Shown: positions 50,135-59,273, numbered from the stretch's first letter. The stretch is DNA of 64,000 nucleotides from GCA-2731375 sp964344935 (GCA_964344935.1 CAYFPL010000009.1:62001-126000); one strand, 5' to 3'. The notes: generated by a model not told the origin, from the sequence alone. A program made the numbers and translations.

Positions 50135-51007
50135 GTGACACGTCCGCAAAGAGGGCATCGGACGGGGAACCAAGTAGTTGGTTTTTTGGGAGTGCCCGGC
50201 GTTTTGAAATCGTTGATCCGACCCATTCAGGTCAAAGCCTTCATCTTGTTATTGCTATTGCCAGTCTCGCTCGGCTTGGCCAACCACGCACAATATGCCG
50301 TTGCGGGGAACCTGAAACGTACCCTGCCGACTGGTGTGTCCGGCCAGGACCAGCGCCGGCCCATGAAGGTCTTGACCCGGCCCTGGACGGCCGTCGGGCG
50401 GGTCAATCACAACGGCGGCTTTTGTTCCGGGACGCTGATCGCGCCGGACCGTGTGCTGACGGCTGTTCATTGCGTCTGGGATAGGAAGGCCGGGACCTGG
50501 CAAAAGGCCGGCGCATTGGAATTTCTCGCCGGCTACTTTCAGGGCGAACACCTCGCCAGGCGAAGCGTCAGCCGGATCACGCGGCCCAAAGGCGTCAAAA
50601 TGAACCGCAAAGGCCGCCTATCGGACCAAGGCAAGGACTGGGTCGTCTTGACACTCACATCACCCATCAACAACCGCGCGAACCTCAAGCCCATTCCCCT
50701 GGCCCGCGAGCAGGATCTTTCGCGGCTGACCATCGGCAGCGATCTTTTGCAGGCCGGCTATAGCCTGGATCAGCAAAACTTCCTCACCGTCGTCGACTCC
50801 TGCCAGTTGTTGGCCAACGCACAGACCCGGGCGGGCAGCCAACTGATCCTGCACGATTGCGATACCACGCATGGTGATTCTGGGTCGCCGGTCATGATGC
50901 GCGTTGACGACGATCTGCGCGTCGTCGGCGTCCACGTGGCCACCTACCCGGTCAAAGGCAAACAACTGGGCATCGCAGTCCGGCTTCCCGAGACTTTGCT
51001 GGAATAG
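50135..51007 (+). CDS. secreted trypsin-like serine protease, paralogue 1
   Basis: An S1-type chymotrypsin-fold protease with catalytic His in LTAVHCVWD, Asp in DQGKDWVVL and Ser in CDTTHGDSGSPVMM. The hydrophobic stretch AFILLLLLPVSLGLANHA serves as signal peptide, so export by Sec is expected. Two possible disulfides are GFCSG/AVHC and VDSC/HDC. The start is uncertain: the GTG at 50135 gives a long positively charged pre-region, while a TTG at 50204 with GGGAG upstream would begin close to the signal. It is followed 200 bp later by a paralogue. The substrate is unknown. Confidence 0.88.
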   Translation: MTRPQRGHRTGNQVVGFLGVPGVLKSLIRPIQVKAFILLLLLPVSLGLANHAQYAVAGNLKRTLPTGVSGQDQRRPMKVLTRPWTAVGRVNHNGGFCSGTLIAPDRVLTAVHCVWDRKAGTWQKAGALEFLAGYFQGEHLARRSVSRITRPKGVKMNRKGRLSDQGKDWVVLTLTSPINNRANLKPIPLAREQDLSRLTIGSDLLQAGYSLDQQNFLTVVDSCQLLANAQTRAGSQLILHDCDTTHGDSGSPVMMRVDDDLRVVGVHVATYPVKGKQLGIAVRLPETLLE

Positions 51008-51237
51008 TTTTCGAGCCGCCGTCAATTCTGTTCAGTTGCTGGCATCGTCCGTGAAAGTCCGGTCGTTGGCGCGAATCCCGGTTGAGACTGGCACGTCGCA
51101 AAAGTTGATTTGCAGACATTCGTCGTCTGGTAACATATTTATGCAGACCACGATGTCACAAATTGATTGACGCATTTGACTAATGTACAAATATTAGTTG
51201 CAACAACAAATTGTCGTCGCTGGGGTGGGCAGTTGTC
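51008..51237. other. intergenic region between the two protease genes
   Basis: A 230-bp gap. The right part is A+T-rich with runs such as CAAATATTAGTTGCAACAAC. No gene is supported. It probably carries the promoter of the second protease, but no clear -35/-10 pair could be fixed. Confidence 0.4.
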
Positions 51238-52029
51238 GTGATTGAAAAGTTTGTTCGCGGCATCAAATCGGTGAATTTCACATTCTTAATCGCGTCTTTG
51301 ATGTGTTTGTTGGCATGGGGCGCAAGCCCGAATGCCGGCAGCCTGAAACGGTTCAAACCGGACGGCGTATCGGGCGAAGACCAAAGAAAGCCGCTCAAAA
51401 GGCTCGAACCTCCATGGTCGGCGATCGGACGGGTCCAACATAGGACTGGGATCTGCTCTGGGACATTGATCTCTCCAAATCGCGTGCTGACAGCGGCCCA
51501 TTGCGTCTGGAACAAACGATCCAGATCCTGGGTTGCATCCGGCGAGTTGAAGTTCCTGGCTGGCTATTTTAAAGGCAAGCATCTTGCCGAAAGCGGGATC
51601 AGCCGGATATTCAAGCCGCGAAACATCAAAATGAACATGAAGGGGAGACTCGCCGACCGAGGCAAGGACTGGGTCATACTGACCCTGGATGTGGAGATAC
51701 CTGATATCCCTACTATCCCGTTGGCGAGAGTAAAGGATGTTTCAAAACTGAAGGAAGGCAGCGATATCCTTCAGGCCGGCTACAGTGAAGATCAGGTCGA
51801 AGTCTTGACGATCGTCGATCCATGCCAACTGGTTGAAAACGGCCGGACAAGAGGCGGCGGTCTGCTAATCTACCACGACTGCGACACGACGTTTGGCGAC
51901 TCCGGTTCGCCGGTAATGATGCGGATCGACAAGGGCCTGCGCGTGGTCGGGATCCATGTTGCCAGGATTAAGCACAACAATCGGTCCTACGGCGTCGCCG
52001 TCAGACTTCCCGTTGCACTGCTGAAATAG
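51238..52029 (+). CDS. secreted trypsin-like serine protease, paralogue 2
   Basis: A protein of 263 residues with the same architecture as the gene before it: signal segment TFLIASLMCLLAWG, the segment SLKRFKPDGVSGEDQRKPLKRL, then catalytic His in LTAAHCVWN, Asp in DRGKDWVIL and Ser in CDTTFGDSGSPVMM. More than half of the aligned mature residues are identical to paralogue 1 by eye, so a tandem duplication is clear. A 60-base sample at its 5' end (51241-51300) is 38% G+C, much lower than the first copy. GTG at 51238 with GGGGTGGG upstream is chosen over a TTG at 51211. Confidence 0.88.
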   Translation: MIEKFVRGIKSVNFTFLIASLMCLLAWGASPNAGSLKRFKPDGVSGEDQRKPLKRLEPPWSAIGRVQHRTGICSGTLISPNRVLTAAHCVWNKRSRSWVASGELKFLAGYFKGKHLAESGISRIFKPRNIKMNMKGRLADRGKDWVILTLDVEIPDIPTIPLARVKDVSKLKEGSDILQAGYSEDQVEVLTIVDPCQLVENGRTRGGGLLIYHDCDTTFGDSGSPVMMRIDKGLRVVGIHVARIKHNNRSYGVAVRLPVALLK

Positions 52030-52072
52030 GGCGCTGGCTGGGTCAGAAGTTACTTTGCATCAAAGACCCGCT

Positions 52073-52510
52073 TCAACCACCACGCCCGCGGCGGCGGGAG
52101 AGGCGGCGGAAGACGCCCTTGGCGGTCATCACCAGGCGCCGCCGACTCCTAATTTCACCTTCCACAAAGACCAGAGTGCGGGTTTGACGCACGACCTTTG
52201 CCGTCCCTTCCACCCAATCGCCCAGCAGTGCGGGGCCAAGGAAATCCGTGGTCATGTGCAAGGTAACCGACGGCCCGCCGCCGGAGTTTTCCACCGCGCG
52301 GCCTAGCAGAGTATCGGCAAATGTCATCATCATGCCGCCATGGAGAATGCCGGCATTGTTGATGTGACCCGGCTGCACCCGAAAGCCGCGCCGGTTCTCG
52401 GGATCGCCGGGCAGATCGTAGAGGGTACCGATCATTTCCGTGAAGGGACTTGTGCGTTCGGTGGCGATGAACCCCTCCGGCGGGGGCGCGTCAGGTGTCT
52501 CCCTGGCCAT
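52073..52510 (-). CDS. PaaI-like hotdog thioesterase
   Basis: A 145-residue hotdog-fold protein of the PaaI/YdiI group. It contains FRVQPGHINNAGILHGGMMMTFADTLLGRAV, where the HGG-x-x-xTFAD helix carries the catalytic Asp, and SVTLHMTTDFLGPALLGDWVEGTAKVVRQTRTLVFVEGEI. It should hydrolyse acyl-CoA or aryl-CoA thioesters, consistent with the acyl-CoA theme of the region. Its start is directly at the DUF192 gene stop (one-base overlap), so the two are in one transcript. Confidence 0.9.
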   Translation of the reverse strand: MARETPDAPPPEGFIATERTSPFTEMIGTLYDLPGDPENRRGFRVQPGHINNAGILHGGMMMTFADTLLGRAVENSGGGPSVTLHMTTDFLGPALLGDWVEGTAKVVRQTRTLVFVEGEIRSRRRLVMTAKGVFRRLSRRRGRGG

Positions 52511-52959
52511 CAGCGCAACCTGTTGAGACTGGGATGGACCACCCGGTCACCCGTCCGAATGCCCAGGCGGCGGCTAAGGCCGCCATTAATTTCCAGCACC
52601 GCCACACCTTCCTCGGCCGAGGATATCGGGGTCAGGTCATGAGGCTGGGCGTTTTCATGCAGATGCACGATGCGGCCGTCGCCAGCCAGAAACAACATAT
52701 CGAGTGGGATCAGGGTGTTTTTCATCCAAAAACTCATCGGGCCTTTTTGCGGGAAGATGAACAGCATGCCCGCATCGCTGGACAGATGGCGCCGGTGCAT
52801 CAGGCCGGTGCGCCGGGCCTCCTCGGTCACTGCCAGCTCCACTTTGAACTGATGCTGGCCATTGGCGGTAATCACCGTGACTTCGTTGATGCTGCCCGCC
52901 ACGGCCGTCTGCAGCCAGAACAGCAATGCCGCCAACGGCAACCAAAACCGAAATCCCAT
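52510..52959 (-). CDS. DUF192 family exported protein
   Basis: A 149-residue protein with a signal peptide (MGFRFWLPLAALLFWLQTAVAGS) and a DUF192 domain. The domain segments are VELAVTEEARRTGLMHRRHLSSDAGMLFIFP, MSFWMKNTLIPLDMLFLAGDGRIV, and the C-terminal AVLEINGGLSRRLGIRTGDRV. DUF192 proteins are small periplasmic beta-barrel proteins of unknown function, found singly or beside transporters. The ATG at 52959 has GAGAGG upstream, so I reject the longer frame to 53079. Confidence 0.9.
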   Translation of the reverse strand: MGFRFWLPLAALLFWLQTAVAGSINEVTVITANGQHQFKVELAVTEEARRTGLMHRRHLSSDAGMLFIFPQKGPMSFWMKNTLIPLDMLFLAGDGRIVHLHENAQPHDLTPISSAEEGVAVLEINGGLSRRLGIRTGDRVVHPSLNRLR

Positions 52960-53029
52960 GAAAGCCTCTCGCCCGTCCAAGACGAGGCCAATGTAACTCA
53001 ATATCCGATAGCTTGATATCAAACGCGTA

Positions 53030-53060
53030 ACCGCCCGGCCAACATCGTTGGCCGGGCGGT
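53030..53060. terminator. strong hairpin after flaF
   Basis: A 14-bp perfect stem (ACCGCCCGGCCAAC / GTTGGCCGGGCGGT) with a 3-base loop ATC lies between the flagellar operon end and the DUF192 gene. No T-run follows on either strand, so it is a terminator-like hairpin or an mRNA-stabilising structure. Confidence 0.65.
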
Positions 53061-53145
53061 CACCGGGGATCGGACGCAAGGGGCGTCCGGGTCGAGACTG
53101 CAGTAAACTCAGTCAATCCGCCGTAAAATGGCTCGCGGGGTAGAT

Positions 53146-53487
53146 CTAGGCTGCCAAGCCTTCCATGATGGAGCGGTTGACGTCGATCAACGGCTCGATC
53201 TCGGCTTCACCGCGCAGGACTTTGCGCGAATGCTTGTCTACCCAAATTGCCAGGGAAATGATCCCAGCGCGGGTCTCGTCCGGCAGGACGTTGTCCTCCA
53301 TGGCGCAGTCGGCCTGCAAGGCCAGCCACAGCCGGCGGTTCCAATGTACTGCCTTGGCCAGCAACGAGGTGGAGGTCTCGTCCTTGCATTCCATCAGGGC
53401 CCGGGTGACCTGGGCGAACAGGCGGTATTCCGTCTGCCGCGGGTTTTCGGTCGTATTTTGCGCGACCGTATAACTATGAAGCGACAT
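53146..53487 (-). CDS. flaF: flagellar biosynthesis regulator FlaF
   Basis: A 113-residue helical protein that assists flagellin synthesis and secretion in alphaproteobacteria, working against FlbT. Segments ALMECKDETSTSLLAKAVHWNRRLWLALQADCA and ETRAGIISLAIWVDKHSRKVLRG are typical of FlaF. Its start overlaps the flbT end by 14 bp, showing translational coupling. It ends the flagellin-flbT-flaF cluster, followed by a strong hairpin. Confidence 0.95.
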   Translation of the reverse strand: MSLHSYTVAQNTTENPRQTEYRLFAQVTRALMECKDETSTSLLAKAVHWNRRLWLALQADCAMEDNVLPDETRAGIISLAIWVDKHSRKVLRGEAEIEPLIDVNRSIMEGLAA

Positions 53488-53872
53488 AGTTCAATCTCTC
53501 CTCTTCGAACGGAAACAGTTTCCGGCAGCCGACAAGGGCCTTGTAGTACTGTTTCGCATGCACCAGCTGGATGACGTTGACGCACTGCGCCACGGCTTCC
53601 GCATTGCTGATTGCGTTCATGAACTCTGACATCAGCTCGGCAAAGGCATCCTGGTTCTGCTTGGTTTGACCTTCGTCGAGATAGAGCATCATGACGGTGA
53701 AGTAGACCCGGCGCATGGGCGTCGTGGCGTCCTCCGGCAGCATGATGTCCTTTTCCCGCAGCAAGGATGCACGGTTCTGGATCACCAAGGTTGTCCGCCT
53801 ATCGGAGTTCTGCACGACGGCGCCGTTGATGATGAATTTTTCACCTGGCTTGAGTGTCAGTTTCAGTGCCAT
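53474..53872 (-). CDS. flbT: flagellin post-transcriptional regulator FlbT
   Basis: A 132-residue protein that in Caulobacter binds the flagellin mRNA 5' region and regulates its stability and translation. It contains LTLKPGEKFIINGAVVQNSDRRTTLVIQNRASLLREKDIMLPEDA with the typical RTTLVIQNRA-x-xLREKDIM, and ADMKxx-type RRVYFTVMMLYLDE. It lies 56 bp downstream of flagellin and is coupled to flaF. Its target would be the leader between the sigma-54 promoter and the flagellin ATG. Confidence 0.95.
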   Translation of the reverse strand: MALKLTLKPGEKFIINGAVVQNSDRRTTLVIQNRASLLREKDIMLPEDATTPMRRVYFTVMMLYLDEGQTKQNQDAFAELMSEFMNAISNAEAVAQCVNVIQLVHAKQYYKALVGCRKLFPFEEERLNYVAS

Positions 53873-53928
53873 TTTTCCTATGGTGCCGCGTTTTACGGCC
53901 CCACCCTCTGTTTCCTAGCTGCTCAGAC

Positions 53929-54747
53929 CTAGCCGTTGAACAAGCTCAGGATAACCTGAGGATTGGCGTTGGCAATCGACAGAGCCTGGACGCCCAGCTG
54001 CTGCTTGATCTGCAGAGATTGCAGCTTGGCGCTTTCCTCGGCCATGTCCGCATCGACCAGGTTGCCGACGCCGGCGCGCAGGATATCGACCAATTTGACG
54101 GTAAATTCGCTCTGAATTTCCAACCGCTTGGAAACCGAACCCAGGGCGGCCAGCTTGTCCGCCACAGAGGTGATCGCCGAGTCGATGGCCGTCAGGGCCG
54201 TCGACGCCGCCGCGGAAGTCAAAAGCGACTGGGTCTGGATGGCCAGCGTCGTCGGATCCATGGTCTGGGCCGAGACGGAAATGGTGCTGCCGTCAACCGT
54301 GCTCAACACCGACAGATTGGTGGCCGAGGCCTTGATCAGATTGGTGCCGTTGAACTCGGCTGTGCTGGTGATCGTCTCGATCTGCTCGCGCAGCGAGTTG
54401 AAATCATTATGCAGCGCGGTCCGAGACGTCGCATCCAGTCCGGCCTGGTTGGCTTGCACCACCTTGGCCTTCATTTCCAGCAACAAATCGTTGATCGCCT
54501 GGGCGCCTTCCAAGGCCACGTTCACGGTAGATTCGCCGCCCGCGATCGCGGTTTTCACCGCCATCATACCATTGATATCGCCGCGCATGTTCTGGGCGAT
54601 AGCATAGGTGGAAGCGTCGTCTTTCGGGCCATTGACCCGCAAACCCGTGGTAATACGAAGCTGGGTGTTCTCCAGACTCGAATTCGTCGTATTCAGATGT
54701 TGAAGCGCGACCATCGCGCCCAAGTTGGTGTTGATAGATAAAACCAT
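53929..54747 (-). CDS. flagellin
   Basis: A 272-residue flagellin, the filament subunit. The D0/D1 N-terminus is MVLSINTNLGAMVALQHLNTTNSSLENTQLRITTGLRVNGPKDDASTYAIAQNMRGDI, and the C-terminus SAKLQSLQIKQQLGVQALSIANANPQVILSLFNG matches. The central variable domain is short (about residues 130-200) and rich in Thr and Ser, which are possible glycosylation targets. GGAGAACG lies before the ATG at 54747; the frame to 54813 is rejected. A sigma-54 promoter lies 72 bp upstream. The length is typical of alphaproteobacterial flagellins. Confidence 0.97.
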   Translation of the reverse strand: MVLSINTNLGAMVALQHLNTTNSSLENTQLRITTGLRVNGPKDDASTYAIAQNMRGDINGMMAVKTAIAGGESTVNVALEGAQAINDLLLEMKAKVVQANQAGLDATSRTALHNDFNSLREQIETITSTAEFNGTNLIKASATNLSVLSTVDGSTISVSAQTMDPTTLAIQTQSLLTSAAASTALTAIDSAITSVADKLAALGSVSKRLEIQSEFTVKLVDILRAGVGNLVDADMAEESAKLQSLQIKQQLGVQALSIANANPQVILSLFNG

Positions 54748-55084
54748 TTTACGTTCTCCTAATCCCCGATTTTCGGTGCACCGTTCGACCAACGGCGGGC
54801 TTTTGCCGCCCAACCCATCGCAAGGCCCGTGCCAGTTTTGCGGCAGGCTGGGGATAAATTGGGCAACATATTGAATTTATTTAACTATCTAATTTTGAAT
54901 CGAGCCTCGCAATTGGCAAAGCCGGAACAAGCGCGCTGGTGAGGCGGCAATTTTTGCCACCCTTTCAGCAAGCTTTGCCGGGCAGCATGTATCTTTCACC
55001 GGTTGCTAGGAAAATTTTGGCATGCGGGGCCAGCGCTTACCTGGTTCAAGGAATCTTAACCCTGTAAGTCTATGAAATTAGACC
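54748..55084. other. divergent control region of flagellin and the TPR-OGT gene
   Basis: A 337-bp gap holding the flagellin leader and sigma-54 promoter plus an A+T-rich stretch (54865-54910). On the leader strand GGGCGGCAAAAGCCCGCC can form a short hairpin at about 54795-54811, a possible FlbT target by analogy. I found no recognisable promoter for the forward OGT gene. Confidence 0.5.
54819..54834 (-). promoter_or_regulatory. sigma-54 promoter of flagellin
   Basis: On the reverse strand TGGCACGGGCCTTGCG carries the GG and GC 10 bases apart with TTGC at -12, an almost perfect consensus. It lies 72 bp upstream of the flagellin ATG. Class III flagellar genes in alphaproteobacteria are usually sigma-54 dependent and activated by FlbD. 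Confidence 0.88.
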
Positions 55085-58051
55085 ATGAACAGCGTCCAAC
55101 AGACCTATCAATCCGCCCTCGAACAGCATCAGGCGGGTGAAGCCGCCAATGCGGAAGTCCTTTATCTACAGGTTCTGGCGAGCGATCCGAGCCATATGGA
55201 CGCCACCTTTAATCTAGCCGCCCTTCTGGGGGCTCAGGGCCGGGCAGACGAGGCCATACCGCTTTTTGAACTGATCCTTGAGCTGTTGCCCGAGGACGCG
55301 GACACGCTCTCCAACATGGGCAACGCCTATGCCAACGCCGGCCGAGCGGAGGAGGCCGCCGATTGCTACCGTCGCGCCCTGGCCTCCGATCCCCTGCTGG
55401 CCGCCGCCCATGTCAACCTAGGCAATCTGCTTTTTCAATCGGGCAAGATCGACGAGGCCATCAAAAGCTACCAAGAGGCGATCGATATCGATCCCAACAT
55501 TGCCAATGCGCACAATAACTTAGGAACTATTCTTCTGGCTGCCGGTCGGCCTGACGAGGCCAAGGAGAGCTATCAGCAAGCCCTGAAGGCGGATCCCAAC
55601 AATCCCGATGCACAAAAGAATTTCGGCAATATCCTTTTGTCCATCGGTGATGTGGATGGGGCCATCGATGCCATGCGCAAGACGGTTGAGCTCGCCCCGG
55701 ACTGGGCCCCGGCTCATGCGGATCTGGGCCTGGCCTTAATGCGTCAGAATAAATTCGAAGAGGCGCGGGCGGCATTGGAGAAAGCCCTCGAATTGGAGCC
55801 GAACTTTATCGAGGCATGGAACTGCCTGGGCAACGTGCTTTTGCTCATGGAGGAGCTCGATGACAGTGAAAAGGCCCTGGACAAGGCCGTGGAACTGGAG
55901 CCGGAGAACTCATTGACCGCCTTTCACCGCGGTTCCCTTTATTACCGGCAAGGCCGCTATGAGGAGTCCGTGCCCGCCTTTGCATTGGCGGTAAAGGGCC
56001 AACCCAACTCCCCTGACTATCGCAACAGTTACGGCAATGCTCTGTTATCCCTCGACCGCCACGCCGAGGCCGCCGAACAATACGCCAAGGCGATCGAATT
56101 GATGCCAGAATTCGCGGAGGCCCATAACAATCTGGCCAACTGCCAAGTGGCTCTGGACCAGAAGGAAGAGGCCGTGGCCAGTTACCGCCGTTCACTGGAG
56201 TTGAAACCGGATCAGGCCCTGGTCGCCTGCAACCTGGGCAATACCTTGCGCGGTATGGGGCGGTTGAACGAATCCGTGGACGCCTTCCATGAAGCCTTGG
56301 AAATAGATCGAAGTTTATTCAATCTTTACAATGGGATGGGGCTCACACTTCAGACACAGAATAGACATGATGAGGCGGCCCAATATTTCCGCATGGGGCT
56401 GCAGATCAATCCCGACTACCCCGAGGCGTTGAACAATCTGGCCATATCCGAAGCCGCGGTGGGCAATGTGGATGCGGCCCTCGCCGCCTATAACCAATTG
56501 CTCAAGGTCAACCCAGACCTGGCAGAAGGCTATTTCAACTTGGCCAGCCTGCTGCAAAGTATCAATCACTGGGACGAGTCCATCACCGCCTTCAAAAAAG
56601 CGCTGGAAATTCGCCCCAATTACAACGTGATCTATCCATTTCTCGCCCATTCCCTGATGCAGCAATGCAATTGGTCCAACCTGCATTCGGTGGTCGAGAT
56701 GATCCGCACCAATACCGAGGCCGAATTGGCGGCCGGCAACACGGTGGCGGTGTCGGCCTTTGCCCTGCAAAGCCTACCCGGTGAATTCTCCATGGCCCTG
56801 CGGCAAAAGGTTGCGGAGCAGATTTCCGAACGAAATGCGGAGTATGTTGAGGAAATCGGCAAAATTCTCAACTTCAACTACAATCGCCTGGGGACCCATG
56901 ACCGCCTGCGGGTGGGTTACGTCTCGCCGGATTTCCGCTTCCACAGCGTTGCCGTCGCCTTTAAGGGAATCCTCGACAATCACGACACCGACCGCATCGA
57001 AACCTATGGCTATGCCCTGCATTCAGGGGGCGATGATCATATGACCGAGGCTTTGCGGGAAAAATTCCACGGCTTTCACAAACTGGTGGACAATTCCTTC
57101 CAGCAATCCGCGAAACAGATCCATGACGATGAAATCGACATACTGATTGATCTCGCCGGCCACACGAAAGGCGGGCAATTATCCCTGCTTGCCCTGCGAG
57201 CGGCACCCATTCAGGCCCACTATCTGGGCTATTCCGCGACGATTGGAGCAAAATTTCTAGATTACCTGATTACCGATCATCACCAGGTGCCGCCCGAACA
57301 GAGGCCATTCTTCACGGAACAACTGGTCTATCTGCCCGATACATTCATGGCCACCCAGCGCGCGCCGATTGACGAGGCGCGGCCCAGCCGGGCCGATTGC
57401 GGCCTGCCCGAAGACGCCTTCGTCTTCGTCAACTTCAATACCCACTACAAGATCGAGCCGAAAATGTTCTCGATCTGGATGCGGCTGTTGCGCAAGATAC
57501 CGAATGCCGTGCTGTGGTTGATTGACGGCTCGAAGTCCAGCGCCGAGAACCTGCGTAGCGAGGCCGCCTCCCGCGGCGTCGATCCGGATCGGCTGATTTT
57601 TGCGGAAAAAGTCCCGCATCCGGAGCATCTTGCCCGTCTGCCCCTGGCGGATCTGGCCCTGGACAACTTCTATCATGGCGGCGGCGTGACCACGGTCGAT
57701 TGCCTATGGGTCGGCGTGCCGCTTTTGACTTTGACCGGCCCGACGCCGCAGTCGCGCAACGGCGCAACCTTGCTTTCCGCTATTGGCCAGGACGAAATGA
57801 TCCAGAACCGGATCGAGGACTACGAGGCAACTGCCCACGCGCTGGCCACCGAGCCCACGCGCCTGGACCGGATCAGGCGCAAACTGGTTGAGGAACGGGA
57901 CGATCACCCGTTATTCAATTCCCGCCTCCTGACCCGGCACCTGGAAAAGGCCTATGAAATGATGTGGGATAAACATCAAGCCGGCGAACCGCCCGCCATG
58001 ATCGACGTGCCACGCTTGCCGCAGGACGATATCCAACCCGATAACCTTTGA
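55085..58051 (+). CDS. TPR-containing O-GlcNAc-transferase-like glycosyltransferase (SPINDLY/OGT type)
   Basis: A 988-residue cytoplasmic protein. Residues 1 to about 560 form roughly 15 consecutive TPRs (for example DTLSNMGNAYANAGRAEEAADCYRRALASDP). The C-terminal part is a glycosyltransferase family 41 domain: LRVGYVSPDFRFHSVAVAFKG, DEIDILIDLAGHTKGGQLSLLALRAAPIQAHYLGYSATIGAKFLDYLITD, FVFVNFNTHYKIEPKMFSIWMRLL, NAVLWLIDG and LDNFYHGGGVTTVDCLWVGVPLLTL. Such proteins add N-acetylglucosamine or fucose to Ser/Thr. It is divergent from flagellin across 337 bp, so flagellin is its likely substrate. Confidence 0.92.
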   Translation: MNSVQQTYQSALEQHQAGEAANAEVLYLQVLASDPSHMDATFNLAALLGAQGRADEAIPLFELILELLPEDADTLSNMGNAYANAGRAEEAADCYRRALASDPLLAAAHVNLGNLLFQSGKIDEAIKSYQEAIDIDPNIANAHNNLGTILLAAGRPDEAKESYQQALKADPNNPDAQKNFGNILLSIGDVDGAIDAMRKTVELAPDWAPAHADLGLALMRQNKFEEARAALEKALELEPNFIEAWNCLGNVLLLMEELDDSEKALDKAVELEPENSLTAFHRGSLYYRQGRYEESVPAFALAVKGQPNSPDYRNSYGNALLSLDRHAEAAEQYAKAIELMPEFAEAHNNLANCQVALDQKEEAVASYRRSLELKPDQALVACNLGNTLRGMGRLNESVDAFHEALEIDRSLFNLYNGMGLTLQTQNRHDEAAQYFRMGLQINPDYPEALNNLAISEAAVGNVDAALAAYNQLLKVNPDLAEGYFNLASLLQSINHWDESITAFKKALEIRPNYNVIYPFLAHSLMQQCNWSNLHSVVEMIRTNTEAELAAGNTVAVSAFALQSLPGEFSMALRQKVAEQISERNAEYVEEIGKILNFNYNRLGTHDRLRVGYVSPDFRFHSVAVAFKGILDNHDTDRIETYGYALHSGGDDHMTEALREKFHGFHKLVDNSFQQSAKQIHDDEIDILIDLAGHTKGGQLSLLALRAAPIQAHYLGYSATIGAKFLDYLITDHHQVPPEQRPFFTEQLVYLPDTFMATQRAPIDEARPSRADCGLPEDAFVFVNFNTHYKIEPKMFSIWMRLLRKIPNAVLWLIDGSKSSAENLRSEAASRGVDPDRLIFAEKVPHPEHLARLPLADLALDNFYHGGGVTTVDCLWVGVPLLTLTGPTPQSRNGATLLSAIGQDEMIQNRIEDYEATAHALATEPTRLDRIRRKLVEERDDHPLFNSRLLTRHLEKAYEMMWDKHQAGEPPAMIDVPRLPQDDIQPDNL

Positions 58052-58073
58052 GACAGAGAACTGCAATCAGTCT

Positions 58074-58439
58074 CTAATCATCAGTCGTTGATGCGTTTTT
58101 CTCATACGGCAAAGCTTCCAAATACCGGTTCATTGCGGCATAGAGGATGTCCTGACAACTGCGACCCGTGGCGGCAGATGCGGCCCGCAAGCGCTGATGG
58201 GGCAGCGCTTCCAGCCGCAGGGTCAAAGCCTTGCGTCTCGGCTTTTCCGCCGTTGTGTTCTCCGGGGTCGTGACCGGTCCATGGCCCGGATCGGCAGCCA
58301 AGCAGTCGTCCGTGTCCCGCCCGTCGCCCAGCCATGGCAAAGGTGCCGTCGGTAACGTCTTGCGGCCCACTACACCGGCTTTCGCCGTGCTTCGTTCAAG
58401 CATCCCTGCGTGAAGGGACGCGAAACCTGAATACGTCAT
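58074..58439 (-). CDS. ribbon-helix-helix-like protein beside ParA
   Basis: A 121-residue protein. Residues 1-65 are Pro/Gly/Thr-rich and look disordered. The C-terminal 45 residues (RRKALTLRLEALPHQRLRAASAATGRSCQDILYAAMNRYLEAL) have the beta-strand, helix, helix pattern of a CopG/Arc-type DNA-binding dimer with a conserved xxLRLxxxxHxxLRxAAxxxGRSxQ form. It follows parA by 33 bp on the same strand and is a probable partner or transcription regulator. The start at 58439 is the first ATG with the extended N-terminus; a shorter start is possible. Family is not confirmed. Confidence 0.7.
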   Translation of the reverse strand: MTYSGFASLHAGMLERSTAKAGVVGRKTLPTAPLPWLGDGRDTDDCLAADPGHGPVTTPENTTAEKPRRKALTLRLEALPHQRLRAASAATGRSCQDILYAAMNRYLEALPYEKNASTTDD

Positions 58440-58472
58440 GATCGAAAATATCCCTTTGACGCCCTAGCCGAA

Positions 58473-59273
58473 CTACAGTTGGCGCCGGCCAAAAGTGCCG
58501 GAGGACCGTTGCGATGCGCTCTGTTGCGGCAAATCCGGTTGTGTCGGACGCAAACCGGGCGGCAACTGCTCCGCCAACGGCTGCCGGGAGCCAAACGTCG
58601 TGCGTCCGGTTTCAGCCCTGCGGGCGGTTTCGCAAGGCATGGGAATGTGTCTGATGCGGGCCAGTCTGCTTTCCATATAGGCCCAAAGAAAGGCCGATTC
58701 CTCGGCCGATTTACCGTCAGGACCGGCTTCCATCACGGTGCGGCCGTCGATCATGGCGGCAGCAAAGTCGACGCGATGATGCAAGGTGGTGGGCGCCACA
58801 GTGCCGTGCTGAGACAGGGCCACGGCTGCTTCCGATGTAATGCGGGCCCGCCGGGTGGCGCTGTTGACTACAAACACCATGTGCTTTTGCCATTGTTCCA
58901 CAATATCGACCGTTGCCCCCACGGCACGCAGGTCATGGGGACTGGGGCGGCACGGGATGACCACTAGATCCGCATGGGAGACCATTCCAGAGATGGCTTC
59001 CGTGACAGCAGGTGGCGTGTCAACAAAGACCAGTTTGTGTCCTTGGCCGCGTAACCGTTCGAGATCTTCCGCCATATCGTCGGCGTTTGAACGAACCAGA
59101 ACGGGCTTAGTTTGCGCCCGCGCCTTCCACCAGTCGTGAAGGCTGCCCTGGGGGTCGGTATCGACCATGGCGACCGGACCGAAACCGGCTAATTCAGCCT
59201 GAACCGCCATATGCGCGGCCAGGGTCGTTTTGCCCGAACCGCCTTTTTGTGAAGCGAAAACAATGATTTGCAT
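58473..59273 (-). CDS. ParA-family ATPase
   Basis: A 266-residue deviant Walker ATPase. The P-loop is IVFASQKGGSGKTTLAAHMAV with the signature Lys before GG. The A' motif is VAMVDTDPQGSLHDWW, and Walker B is LVFVDTPPAVTEAISGMVSHADLVVIPCRPSPHDLRAV. The C-terminal 55 residues are Gln/Arg-rich and probably disordered. ParA proteins bind DNA or poles non-specifically and position cargo. The presence of a ribbon-helix-helix gene downstream and a flagellar cluster nearby allows roles in polar placement of flagellum or chemosensory arrays. No parB or parS is present, so it is not the chromosomal partition gene. Confidence 0.9.
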   Translation of the reverse strand: MQIIVFASQKGGSGKTTLAAHMAVQAELAGFGPVAMVDTDPQGSLHDWWKARAQTKPVLVRSNADDMAEDLERLRGQGHKLVFVDTPPAVTEAISGMVSHADLVVIPCRPSPHDLRAVGATVDIVEQWQKHMVFVVNSATRRARITSEAAVALSQHGTVAPTTLHHRVDFAAAMIDGRTVMEAGPDGKSAEESAFLWAYMESRLARIRHIPMPCETARRAETGRTTFGSRQPLAEQLPPGLRPTQPDLPQQSASQRSSGTFGRRQL

